Shown here: piece after piece, positions 35,429 through 46,400 of the stretch
Position numbering within the stretch: position 1 is the first letter of the stretch
How the letters are laid out: each line of letters starts with the position of its first letter
Assembly (NCBI GenBank): GCA_038277395.1
Contig: CM076196.1
Coordinates: 25,861,260 to 25,925,259, forward strand
Length of the DNA: 64,000 nucleotides
Direction of reading: 5' to 3'
Source: Dryocosmus kuriphilus
Taxonomy: Eukaryota > Arthropoda > Insecta > Hymenoptera > Cynipidae
Program-made: the position numbers and the translations under genes
The notes under the pieces: generated by a model
What the model was told of the DNA's origin: nothing
Database searches by the model: none
The model's input: only the letters and a program-made list of their open reading frames with translations

Positions 35429-36362
35429 CTCCTGTGATCAAATTGAAAGGTGAATTTCCAATTTAAATTTCCCGAGTTTTTCCAATCGATACAATTTTTT
35501 TTCTGGAGGTTGGTAGTACTGTTAGTGACATCTGTGCCAAATTTCACATCAAAATATTCATTAGTGTTGAGACGCTTCGTTTTGAGAGGTGCTAAAAGTG
35601 GATACGGCGATTTTTACTATTTCTGGATTTATTGAACAAAGAAGTTGCATTAAATTTTGTTTGCGGAATGGAATTTCGACTACGGAAACGTTGAGGATGC
35701 TGCGAAAAGCCTTTGTGGATCAGACTCTGTCTTCAAAGAATGTTTACAAGTGGTACAACGACTTCAAAGCCGGCCGCGAGTGTTGAGAAGAATGTGGTGT
35801 CAGATCGGCCAAAAACATCGACTGATGATCATCACGTCAGCAGGTCAGGTCAGAGAACTTGTGCTCCAAAATCGTGGACTGACAATTAGAGACCTTGCCG
35901 ATTCTGTGGGAATTTCATTTGGATCAGCTCAAACCATTGTGACTGACATTTTGGATCTCAGACGAGTCAAGTCCCGATTGGTGGCAAAAACACTCAATTT
36001 TTTGGGAAAAGAGCGTCGCATTAACATCTGCGAAGAGATGATTTCGGACTATCAGCCGGTCATGAAACGCATCATTACGGGAGATGAGACTTGGATCTAC
36101 GCTTACGACCCCGAAACAACCGATCAATCGAGCGAATATCGGACCAAAGGTAAGACAAAACCGAAAAAAACGCCGAATCGCTGCGCGCTTTGGAGGCCAT
36201 TCGGAAGGAGGACTTTGCCAAGTGCTATGATGACTGGAAAATTCGTTGGCATAAGTGTACTGCAGCGGAAGAGGATTACTTTGAAGGGGATGAAATTGAT
36301 TTGGAAGAATAAATAAAGATTTTGAAAATATAAGAAAATTCACCTTTCAATTTGATCACAGG
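35429..36362 (+). mobile_element. Mariner element 1, internally deleted
   Basis: Near-perfect terminal inverted repeats: CCTGTGATCAAATTGAAAGG from 35431 and CCTTTCAATTTGATCACAGG ending 36362. The right end is followed directly by TA. On the left, TA is followed by two extra bases (CT), so the ends are slightly unequal. It is inserted in the coding part of the long-TIR transposon. The transposase reads from an N-terminal helix-turn-helix (35589-35786, EQRSCIKFCLRNGIST) to GDETWIYAYDPET near 36085. It then jumps to the C-terminal tail ending at TAA 36310-36312. The segment that should hold the HHDNAPAH and SPDLAPCD catalytic blocks is deleted and a frame shift lies near 35786, so it is not autonomous. 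Confidence 0.88.
35589..36312 (+). pseudogene. Mariner transposase, deleted and frame-shifted
   Basis: The first frame (to 35786) encodes the DNA-binding half: NGISTTETLRMLRKAF and NVYKWYNDFKAGRE. The second frame (from about 35850) carries the second helix-turn-helix (LTIRDLADSVGISFGSAQTI), a basic linker, and the first catalytic aspartate in ITGDETWIYAYDPETTDQSS. After KGKTKPKKT the frame changes to the C-terminal tail (EAIRKEDFAKCYDDWKIRWH, then AAEEDYFEGDEIDLEE). The second and third acidic catalytic positions are missing. Confidence 0.85.
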
Positions 36363-37650
36363 TAAAATGTCAAAGAAAATCGAAGAGTGACTGTTCGACA
36401 ATCCTCCTCATTTGGTCTTGCATTGGGATAGTAAATTGTTGCCCTCAGTTACAGAGTTGCAGTTCTAGTGACTGGTAAAGATTTTCAGCATTTGCTTGGC
36501 GTACCTGTTGCTCTGAAAGGGACTGGTCAACAGATGGCTGAAGTAGTTATTCGAGAAGTGGATCGATTTGGGCTACGTGGAATTATCATCGGTATGTCTT
36601 TTGATACTACAGGATTTAATACAGGTGTCATCCAAGGGGAATGTACCAGAATTGAAAGGGAATTCGGACGAACATTGTTGTGGTTGGCTTGCCGTCATCA
36701 CATCCATGAGCTTATATTGAAAGGAATGTTTGAGGACTGTTCTAAGACACCATCCAATAGTCGTGACATCCAGATTTTTCGGAAGTTCCAAAGTCTGTGG
36801 GTTTCACTTGATAAGAAGTCATATACGACAATGCTGGATGAAGAAAATCCCGTTCAAGGCTTTCTAGAAGAACAAAGAACAAAAATGGTTAACTATATCC
36901 AAAATGTCCTAAAAGACGGAAGTCATCCAAGAGAAGAGGTTGGTCTCAAAACGACTTCAGTTTCAGGATCCCAGGGGCCCTACATCGAGCAAGGTGGATG
37001 GCAAAGGCAATAGCCCTTAAAATTGTCCTCTTCGCTAAACAGTTGAATTTTCCTCAACCAGATTTGAAAGGATTAAAACAGGTTGCACATTTTGTCAGCC
37101 TCATATGTGTTCGCTTTTCAAACGAGGCAACTGTAAGTCGGTGGATTCCAAAGAATGACTTAGATATGCCAAAGCTTCTGAGCATTTACCCAGATACAGA
37201 CGTCGAAAAAAGTGCTCTCACAGTTGCTAAGAGGTTTGGTATCTATCTGAAACAAACGTAGGTTTGGCTTTTTTAGACGAACGTATTATTCAGGCTGAAA
37301 AGGAAAATATGACTAGAAATTTAGAAACCAGACCTCCAAAGAAAAAGGAAATGAAATGACTGGAGGGTAAAAACATAGTTTTTGAAGGAAAAGACCTGAG
37401 CCATTTCGTTACTAACAGAACAAAGACCTTTGAATTGTTTGGGATCGAGGACGTGTCAGAATACTGCAGTGATTCTTTAAGAAGCCATGTGAACGCTCTT
37501 AAGGTGGTCAATGATACCGCAGAAAGAGGAATTGCTCTGATTAAAAAATTTAACGAATCGGTCAGAGATGAACAACAAAAACGATTCTTGTTCAGGGTAG
37601 TCGAGGATCACAGAACAGTTGTCAGTAAGCGAACAAAAGAAGGGATTGCA
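36363..37650 (+). pseudogene. Transposase-like protein, RNase-H-fold core and C-terminal part
   Basis: Directly after the mariner the reading continues KMSKKIEE and PPHLVLHWDSKLLPSVT. At 36468-37013 come TGKDFQHLLGVPVALKGTG, then IIIGMSFDTTGFNTG with a likely catalytic aspartate, and RTLLWLACRHHIHELIL with a CxxH-like motif as in hAT- or P-type insertion domains. The frames at 36998-37261 and 37300-37650 carry ALKIVLFAKQLNFPQPDL, VGLAFLDERIIQAEKENMT and FELFGIEDVSEY. Stops and frame shifts occur near 37010, 37260, 37357 and 37480. The protein is intact enough to recognise the fold type, but I cannot assign the superfamily. Confidence 0.6.
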
Positions 37651-37654
37651 TCGT

Positions 37655-38895
37655 TCCACGTTGATTGCGTATGCATCAGTAATATGGGTATCTAGAACTG
37701 GGCAGAGCGGTCGTAAGAAGCAACTGCTAGGAATACAGAGGGTGTTCTGCCTGGCGATATCCGGCTCAATGAGGACCACACCAACCGTCTCTCTGGAGAT
37801 AATATTGGGATTGCCACCATTGAACCTGTTTATACAAAAGCAGGCCTCAGTGGAGACATATAGACTAGTGGGAAGACACTCCGGAGATGCGGTCGAAGTG
37901 GCGTACTTGGACAGAATCCGTAAAGACTGTCTCTGCAAAGATAATATCCTTGATATGGAACCTGATTGTATGATCAGGAAATTCTCATTCATGCAGCCCT
38001 TCAAGGTGATTTTCCCGAAAAGGGATGATTGGCATGATAAAAAGAGGAAAGAAAAACTATTTTTACCAGGACTCATCTGGTATACAGATGGGTCCAAAGA
38101 TTCCCAGGACACTGGGGCTGGAATCCATGGAAGCATACCGAGAATTGATATTTCAATAGCACTCGGCAAACTCCTTACGGTATTCCAAGCTGAGATTGTG
38201 GCAATCAAGGCTTGCCTTGAAGAAATTTGTAGCCGGGCATATACGGGACAGCATATACATATATATCTGTTCTGATAGACAAGCTGCTCTTAAGGCCCTT
38301 GGGTCTCAAGAAATAACTTCCAAATTAGTTTGGAGCTGCCTTCAGGTTCTCCTTCATGTGTCGGCACATAACTGGATTAAGTTAATCTGGGTGCCGGGGC
38401 ATGAAAGTATTAAGGGAAATGAAAAGGCGGATACATTAGCAAAAAAAGGAGCTTCAATGCCCTTTATTGGCCCCAAACCCTATTGTGGAATCTCATATGC
38501 TGTCGTTGAGACAACAGTCGAGGAGTGGGTGCATTTGGCACACACGAAACAATAGGAGACCAGCGGATTGATGCATTCGAAGAAATACATCAAGTTGACA
38601 TATGCAAAAAGATATAAACATCTTATGGATATGGATAGAAAACAGGTTAAAGTTATAGCGGAAGTACTAACTGGACACTGTCACCTGAATAAACACTTAC
38701 ACACATTAGGGTTTGAGGTCGAACCTAGATGTTAGTTACTCGGAAGAAACAGCACATCATGTGCGATATACGCCTTCATGGTTAGTGCCTCTTTAGTGAA
38801 TGTTAGGTAATGTAATGGGCATAGTACAATAGGTTTTACCGCAGTGCTTAGAGGTCTTCCATTAGATCCTGCCCGTATAATTATAATAATAACAT
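37655..38895 (+). mobile_element. 5'-truncated non-LTR retrotransposon: post-RT region, RNase H and 3' UTR
   Basis: The fragment starts after the RT (AYASVIWVSRTGQSGRKK, then TPTVSLEIILGLPPLNLF), inserted in the transposase of the long-TIR element. RNase H follows: WYTDGSKDSQDTGAG with the first aspartate, FQAEIVAIKACLEE with the glutamate, CSDRQAALKAL with the second aspartate, and LIWVPGHESIKGNEKADTL with the histidine and last aspartate. A single frame shift lies at about 38270. Apart from that break the RNase H keeps all expected residues, so this copy is younger than the one at 1-960. The 3' end runs through about 330 non-coding bases to ATTATAATAATAA near 38892. That TAA-rich tail fits I-type LINEs. 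Confidence 0.82.
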
Positions 38896-38982
38896 TGCAA
38901 AATCGTTTTTTTTTGCCTATTTTACAAAACTGATCAAAGTGTGCAACCTCTAAATATTATCCAATTTTCTTGAAATTTGGTA

Positions 38983-39520
38983 TACATGTGTCCGAAAACT
39001 ATCCGACCTGCGTTGATATCTCCGCGTTGGTGCTATTTTTCGTCATCCGGACCGTGGCATCCTTCGAAGTAGTCCCCATTTTATTGAACCACATGCTCCC
39101 AGCGGTGCTTCCACATCTTAAAGCAGTCCTCGAACGCAGATTTTGGAATGGCCCTCAGCTCGCGCGTCGCATTACTTTCCAACCACTTTCCTTTGAGCGC
39201 CATTTTAAATTTTGGGAAACACCAAAAGTCGCAGGGAGCTATGTCGGGAGTGTACGGAGGCTGGCGAAGCTTTACAATCTTGTGTTTAGCCAAAAATTGC
39301 TGCACAAGGTTCGATGGATGCGCTGGCGCGTTATCGTGGTGAAGAAGCCAGTCACCGCTTGACCAGAAACGCGGTCGTTTTCTTCTCACGGCATCACGCA
39401 ATCTTTTCAGAACTTCACGCAATATTCTACTACTAGTTACGCTCATACCCCGCAGAGGCCGCTAGAGCGCTCTGGCGCGAAGATATGAACGCAGGTCGGA
39501 TATTTTTCGGACACCTCGTA
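38983..39520 (-). mobile_element. Mariner element 2, 538 bp, in the right TIR of the long-TIR transposon
   Basis: Terminal repeats TACATGTGTCCGAAAACTAT (left) and the complement of TTTTTCGGACACCTCGTA (right) are flanked by TA on both sides (38981-38982 and 39521-39522). Minus-strand coding at about 39450-39030 is the C-terminal half of a mariner transposase: WLLHHDNAPAHPSNLVQQF with the second catalytic aspartate and YTPDIAPCDFWCFPKFK with the third. The tail WKHRWEHVVQ follows. The N-terminal half, including the DNA-binding domain and first aspartate, is deleted. Confidence 0.9.
39081..39446 (-). pseudogene. Mariner transposase C-terminal fragment
   Basis: An uninterrupted 121-codon frame reads RDAVRRKRPRFWSSGDWLLH, then the DD-signature blocks HHDNAPAHPS and PPYTPDIAPCDF, and a normal C-terminal half. 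It starts mid-protein about 75 bases from the element end, so no DNA-binding part can exist. It is a deletion relic and not a gene. Confidence 0.85.
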
Positions 39521-39564
39521 TATATCTTTTACATCACTTAGACTCAGGGCGTAAGCAAAGTCTG

Positions 39565-42500
39565 CAAAAATTCTAAATTTTTTTTAGCCTTATAAAATGA
39601 AACACCCTAATGAACATTGTTAAAAATGGTTTATAAACTTGAGGAAATTATTTTCATATTTCACTGTAACAAATTTTGGAAGAGAACCAGGGCTCGGAAG
39701 TGCTCAAACCTCAAAAATAGTAAAATTGTGACCATATTTCTATAAAAAAAAGGGAATATTTTGGAATACTTAACAATATAAAAAATCAATCAAGATTAAA
39801 TAAGAATTGCACCTTTTACCTAAAGAGAAAGCAAAAACAAAACTCTAAATAACTAATTAAATAAACAATTAATGGGAATATTTTCCTCGATTTTATAAAT
39901 AATTTTTGACAATGCTCATTTTTGAAGTTGAGATAATTTTAGTACATTCTTAAATAACATTCTCTTATTTCTACATTTCACTTAAAATTTAAAATTTATT
40001 ATGTACAATAAACTTTAATAATACAGCATATATTTTATTATTATACAAACAAATTTTTGCATTAAAGTAAATCGCGTGCAAGATTTTTTAAACTTCTGAA
40101 TCTGAAAAAAATCCTAGAAGAGTGGCTAGACATTATTTAAAAGTGAAAGTAATTTTTAATTACCTGAAGATTTGATCTGAGAGAAGTTTAAAAATTTTCT
40201 TGATAAAATGTCTAAATCTTTTACTTCTAAGTTCAACATTTTTTATTTAACTTGAATATGTAAAAGTCGTATAAATTTTTACATAAATTACTCTATGATT
40301 TTTTTATACTTGTAAATATTAGATACACGCATCCAGGTTCAAAAAATAATTATAAATATTTACACAATCACCGAGATATTTTTATAATTAAGAGGATAAA
40401 TTATTTAAGATCTCTGGAACGCCGTTTTCAGGAAAATTTCATCTTTGCCAACGATACAATTTACAATAACAATTTATTTAAAATATCCAATATTAAGTAC
40501 AACAAAGAACAAAAAATAATTTAAAGAGAAAACTGTTTATAAAAATTCCGTATTTAAAATAGAATTTTTTTAAGTGAACGAATCCATTTCAAATTAGACA
40601 GAGGAAATTAGACGATAAATATGTGTCCTTTATCGACATCCGCCACAAAATTTAAAAAATTTTTAAAATTGTCAAAATGGCGCTGATAACTTTGAAAATA
40701 TAAAAAGCCAATTTTCACAAAAAACCTCTTCGTATAAGAAATTTTAAAAAACTGTGTTTCCATAAAATCAAATCAATATTAATTAGAATTGATTAATAAA
40801 TTATCCACAAATAAATTTTAGTTTTTAACATTTTTATGAATTTTAAATTTAATCTATTGCAAAACTGAAATTTAAAGCCAAAAGTTCAGAAGTTAATTTG
40901 AAGTTTATCACAATTGGACGCATTTTAATATTTTAAATTTATGAAATTAAATTTTATTATAAATACAAAGTAATTTTGTGTTATTAATATTAAATTTAAA
41001 ATATAGTTAATGAACTTGAAAAAGTTTATACTTTAAAAATATAATACAGAAATTTAAACTTTCAATTATTGAAATTATTAAGTAATTTATAAAATTAAGT
41101 TTAACAATTTGAAACATTTTAAATTTCAAATCTAAATAAATATTTTTACTGAATTAAACTTCAACTTAACTTTTGGCTTTCAACTTTAGTTTGTCAATAT
41201 TTTTTTAAGTTTAAATTTAAATTCCTAAAAATTGTTAAAACTAAAATTGATTTTTCGATAGCTTATTTATATTATTACAAATAATTTATTAACCAATTAT
41301 CTTAAATTAATACTATAATAATCATACTAATTCTTCAAACTCAAGAATTTAGGTAAATTATACAAACATTTTTCTTAAGATTTTTCCGTATCGGTCGTTT
41401 TACGACAAAAAAAAGCTAATAAACAATAACGAAAAAATAAATACCGAATATACAAATTAACAAAAAAAAGTTGTCGAAAATCCGAATTGACGAATTATAA
41501 AATTTCGGAAATTTAAAATAAAATGTTTAATTATCGAAAAATAAAGATCCATTTATACAAATAACGAATTTAAAAATATCCGAAACATTAACAAATTCTT
41601 AATTTTCCCCAAATTCTTAAATTCACAAAATTTAAAACTGCGAAATTAAAGCTGCCGCAAATATTAAATTAATTATTAATTAATCATTCGCTAATTTTCT
41701 AAATTGTAAATTTAATAATTCGGTTTGTTTTACATTATTTGCACAATTCGGAGTTTTCATTTTTCAATAATTAAACATTTTTTTATTTTAAATTTCCTAA
41801 ATTTTATTTGTCCCTAATCAATATTTAATATTATTTATTTTATAATGAAATATATATTTTCGATAATTTTAAATTCTGCAACTTTAAATTTCGAGAATTT
41901 AAGAATTTGGGAGAAATTAATAATTCGCTAATTTTTATTTTCGACAATTTCCTCTTTTGTTAATTTTTGCATTTAGTATTTACTTTCTCGTTAATTTTCA
42001 TTTATCTCGAAAAAAAGGCGCAAATTCAATTTTTTTAAACCGGAAAAATACGTGTCGCGTAATTTCCTCCAAAAAACAATAATTTTGGCGCTAAGAGATT
42101 CTGATTTGAAATTGATTTGGTCAACTATAATTTAAAACAATTTTTCAAAATTTACAAGAAAGACTTTTTTACATTAAGGACGTTTCAGAAATCTCCGGCA
42201 TAATATGTATTACATACTTGATTCGGAAATTTAATAAAAATTCGACGATATCGGTGGGCCGAAAAAAAAAAATCTGGAATTCGATATCGTAACTAAAAAA
42301 GTATAATTTCTATTTAATTCACCCATGTTTTTGGAAAAAATTCTTAAGACCTTATAAAAAAAAAAGAAAAATTTTACAAGTTTTATACATCCTCTCTCAT
42401 CCTCTCCTCTCATCCTTTCATCCTCCTCCTCATCTGAATTTCGTCTGTTGATTTTTTTTTTCATCTGAGCACAAAGAACGATTCTTAAATTAAATTTTAA

Positions 42501-42940
42501 ACTCAGCCGAAAAAAAATTTCATCAGATACAAAATTCAGCATTTTAAAAATTCGCTGTATTCCTCATTTTGATTCCTAGGTCTTTGAGATTTTTTTTCTC
42601 AGTGCATTTTTGTCCCTGGAAAGTTTTCAACTACCAGAAAAAATTCCTCTCCTATTTACGCAGGTGTTAAATTTTTTTTTACGGAAACAAGGGTGAATTA
42701 AATAAAAATTATCTCTCAGAAAATAATTGATTGGAATCCGCCAAAAATTGGAGAGACTTTTTTATTTTTAATTTATATTTATAATTTAAGAATATATAAT
42801 TCTAAAGTTAAATTTTAAACTCAGATGAAAAAAACAATCGAATTCCCGAAATTTTTTCGACCCATTCTAATAGTGGCACACAATGCAACTGTAGTTTTTT
42901 AAAAATTACTAGAGGGTTTCAGTAATTATTAATTTAGTCT
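39565..42940. other. AT-rich intergenic DNA with long imperfect inverted repeats
   Basis: No coding region is recognised. Sequences at 40780-40910 recur inverted at 41150-41320: AAAGCCAAAAGTTCAGAAG against the complement of CTTAACTTTTGGCTTT, and ATTAATAAATTAT against its complement. A second inverted pair is 41420-41560 with 41760-42020, with CAAATTAACAAAAAAAAGTT against the complement of CTTTTGTTAATTTTTG. On the minus strand AATAAA at 42761-42766 could serve as the TMF1 polyadenylation signal, about 175 bases after its stop. Confidence 0.45.
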
Positions 42941-42941
42941 C

Positions 42942-43228
42942 TTACGAATCCCTTTTAAGAAGTTGATCTATTTGAGTCTTGTACATTTCCTTAACGTCCT
43001 CTAAATCTAATCGAAGTTCCTGATTCTCTTCAACTTTTTCCCCATACATTTGCAGAAGAGCGTCGTATTTGGTTTGAACATCATTTAAATTTTCGTTCAT
43101 TGCTTCAATCTCTGTGACTTTCGATGTCAGTTCCTCCACTTTCAAAGACAGCGAGGACAATTCCAAATTTAAAGTGTCTCTTTCAGCATTTCGACGAGAC
43201 AATTCCCACTGCAGTTGTTGAACTTCGC
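42942..43228 (-). CDS. TMF1: TMF1 last exon: conserved C-terminal coiled coil
   Basis: On the minus strand the acceptor TTATACAG ends at 43229 and the exon runs to TAA at 42944-42942. Joined to the previous exon it reads REGEVQQLQWELSRRNAERD, then a coiled coil, and TKYDALLQMYGEKVEE, LRLDLEDVKEMYKTQIDQLL. The block with LQMYGEK and LRLDLEDVK is the hallmark C-terminus of TATA element modulatory factor (TMF/ARA160). TMF is a Golgi-associated coiled-coil protein that binds Rab6 and tethers vesicles. Heptad spacing is clear throughout. The frame ends a few residues after the conserved block, as in vertebrate TMF1. Confidence 0.93.
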
Positions 43229-43315
43229 CTGTATAAAAATAATATTTAATTACACAGGTATCAATATTTTTATTTATTTATTTAATTTTTTTTTCTTTTC
43301 GAACAAAAAACAAAC

Positions 43316-43439
43316 CTTCTCGCTGTTTTAACTGCGCTTGTAGATTTTCAAAAACGGAGGTACTACTTGAACCGGCTCTGAGACTTTCGTAAACATTAGG
43401 AAATCTTCCGGAACTGCTTTCGAACATTGGATCATTAAA
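43316..43439 (-). CDS. TMF1: TMF1 second-to-last exon
   Basis: On the minus strand the acceptor TGCTTTACAG ends at 43440 and the donor GTTTGT starts at 43315. The exon encodes about 41 residues: FNDPMFESSSGRFPNVYESL, a serine-rich linker, and VFENLQAQLKQREG, which leads into the C-terminal coiled coil. It starts on a codon boundary, matching the upstream exon end at 49290. It ends with one base of a glycine codon completed at 43228. The intron to the last exon is only 87 bp, while the one upstream is 5.85 kb. Confidence 0.9.
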
Positions 43440-43499
43440 CTGTAAAGCAGAAAATAAAAATTTAAGAAATTGAATTTTTAACACAAAATTAATTTTTAA

Positions 43500-46400
43500 T
43501 GGAATAGTTTGTTATCTAAAAAAGAGCAATTTTTAACAAAATAATTAAATTTTCTCAACTAAAAAAAATGAATTCCCAAACGAAAATGTTATAATTGACT
43601 TGAAACAAAAAATTTGACTTTTAAACAAATAAGCTGAATATTAAGAAGAAAATTTCAATAAAATATTTCCTTCCAAAAAATATTATTTTCCGAGAAAAAA
43701 AATAATTTCAACCTAAAGAGTTTAATTTTCAATCAAGAAACATGATTTTTCATCGTTAAAATTCCAAAAACAAAAAAAGGTTAAATTTTTAAGTAAAAAA
43801 AAATTCTCAACCAAAAATGGAACAGTTAAATTTTGAACCAAAATAATAATTGTATTTTCAACAACTAAAAGTTTTCAACAGCATAGTTTAATTTGAAAAA
43901 GACCAATTTTTAACCAAATAATTGAATTATCAACAAAAAAAAGATACTTTCAATTAAAGAGTTGAATTTCCAAGCAAGATGAATATTTAACCAAAAAAAT
44001 TGATTTTCAGCCAAACAATTGAATTTAAAAAAAAACACCGAAATCCTTATCTTTTAACCGAAGATGAAATTTTAATGAAATTGTTAAATTTAAAAAAAAT
44101 GGTTAAATTTTTAACTAAAAAAGCTAATTCTCAACCAAAAATGGAACAGCTAAATTTAAAAAAACAAGATTTATTTTTAACCCAAAATAGTTGAATTTTC
44201 AACAACAACAAAATTAAGTTCTAAAATATATTTGAATTTTTCATAGAAAGTTACACTTTCAAACAAAAAAATTAATGTTTAATAAACAATAGTTATTTTC
44301 AATCACACAGTTTAATTTTTAACTTAAAATCATGATTTTTCAAACAAGGATTAATTTTTTATTAAAATAGTTATATTTCAAAAAAATGATTAAATTTTTC
44401 ACTAAAAAAGCTGAATTCTCAACCAAAAATGGAGCAGCTAAGTTTAGAAGAAAAAAATATTAGTTTGAACCAAAAATAGTTGAATTTTCAACATCAAAAT
44501 TAAACTCTAACTAAAATATTTGAATTGCTCATCAAAAAAGTTACACTTTCAATCAAAAAAATTAATTCTTAATCAAAATAAGTTACATTTTCAATATCAC
44601 AAAATTATTTTTCAAAGGAATAGTTTAAATTTTAATTGAAAAAGGCAAATTTGTAACCAAATAATTGAATTATCAACACAAGAAAAGAGATTTTCAATTA
44701 AAAAGTTGGATTTTCACGCAAAGAAAAGGAATTTTTTAAAAAATGTATTTTCAGTCATACATATAAATTTTTAACCAAAAAATATGATTTTTCAACCAAA
44801 GACGAATTTCTAACAAAATCGTTCAATTTTCAAAACAAAAAACCGTTCAATTTTAAACTAAAAAAGACCAATTTTTAATCAAATAATTGAATTATCAACA
44901 CAATAAAAGAGATTTTCATTTAAAAAGTTGAATTTTCACACAAAATGAATTCCCAACCAAAAAAAAAAAAAAAAACTGATTTTCAAACAGTATAATTTTT
45001 AACTTAAAATCATGATTTTTCAAAAAAGATTAATTTTTTATCAAAATAGTTAAATTTCAAAAAAACGGTTAAATTTTTCACTAAAAAAGATGAAATCTCA
45101 ACCAAAAATGGAGCAGCTAAATTTAGAAGAAAAAAAATATTAGTTTGAACTAAAAATATTTGAATTTTCAACATCAAAATTAACTTCTAACTAAAATATT
45201 TGAATTTTCCATCAAAAAAGTTACACTTTCAATCAAAAAAATTAATTGTTAATCAAAATAAGTTACATTTTCAACATCAAAAAATTATTTTTCAACGGAA
45301 AACTTTAAATTCTAACGGAAAAAGACCAATTTTTAACCAAATAATTGAATTATCAACACAAGAAAAGAGATTTTTAATTAAAAAGTTGGATTTTCACGCA
45401 AAGAAAAAGAATTTTCAAAAAAAAAATTTATTTTCATTCATACATATCAATTTTTAACCAAAAAATATGATTTTTCAAACAAAGATGAATTTTTAACAAA
45501 GTTGTTCAATTTTCAAAACAAAAAACCGTTTAATTTTTAACTAGAAAAGACCAATTTTTAACCAAATAATTGAATTATCATCACAAGAAAAGAGATTTTC
45601 AATTAAAAAGTTGAATTTCCACACAAAATGAATTTCCAACCAAAAAAAAAAACTGATTTTCAATCAAATAGTTTAATTTTTAACCTAAAATCATGATTTT
45701 TCAAACAAAGATGAATTTTTTATCAAAATAGTTGAAATTCAAAAAAAAAATTGTTAAATTTTTCACTAAAAAAGCTGAATTCTCAACCAAAAATGGAGCA
45801 GCTAAATTCTGAAGAAAAAAATATTGATTTGAACCAAAAATAGTTGAATTTTCAACATCAAAATTAACTTCTAACTAAAATATTTGAATTTTTTATCAAA
45901 AAAGTTACACTTTTAAACAAATAAATTAATTTTTAATCAAAATAAGTTACATTTTCAACATCAGAAAATTATTTTTCAAGGGAATAGTTTAAATTTTAAC
46001 TGAAAAAGACGAATTTTTAATAACAAGAAGGAGAATTCTTTACAAAAATGTAAGAATTGCATTTCTCAACCAAAAGTGATGAATTTTGAACAAAATTGTT
46101 GAATTTTTAATCGAAAAACATGAATTTTTAACGAAAAATAAAAAAAATAAAAAAAAATTGACCCAAAATGTAACAATTGAATTTTTAACCAAAAGTGATG
46201 AATTTTCAACAGAATCGTTTAATTTTCACTCAAAAAAGATGAACTCTCATTACCAAAAATGTAATAGTTTAATTTTTAACCAAAAATAAAAGTGATTCAA
46301 CCAAGAATAGAACAGGTAAATTTTGAAGAAAAAACATTAATTAATTTTTAACTGAAAAAAGACGAAGTTTTAACAAATTGGTTGAGTTTTCAACCAAAAG

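Larger units (their letters stand above)
34557..39562 (+). mobile_element. DNA transposon with about 100-bp terminal inverted repeats, carrying nested insertions; superfamily unclear
   Basis: The left terminal region 34557-34655 is ACTTTGCCTACGCCCCGAGT, then CAGTGATGTAAAAG, CCAAATTTCAAGAA and GGGGTTGCACAC. Its reverse complement matches the right region 38935-39562 once a mariner at 38983-39520 is set aside. The right strand reads GTGTGCAACCTCTAAATATT and TTCTTGAAATTTGG before the mariner. After it come CTTTTACATCACTTAGACTC and GGGCGTAAGCAAAGT. Between the ends lies a broken transposase-like gene (34753-37650). That gene is interrupted by a mariner (35429-36362) and by a 5'-truncated LINE (about 37655-38895). 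Without the insertions the element would be about 2.3 kb. I could not settle the target-site duplication. Confidence 0.75.

Noticed and set aside
42231..42542. 103-codon minus-strand frame with RRNSDEEEDERMRGEDE
   Set aside because: It is a low-complexity product of a GAGGA/TCCTC tract, with no splice link to TMF1, which already has its stop at 42942.
45200..45457. 85-codon frame on plus, and a similar one at 58422-58679 on minus
   Set aside because: The related peptides arise because the same repeat unit occurs in both orientations. Neighbouring units do not keep the frame and the content is low-complexity (F, K, N, L).
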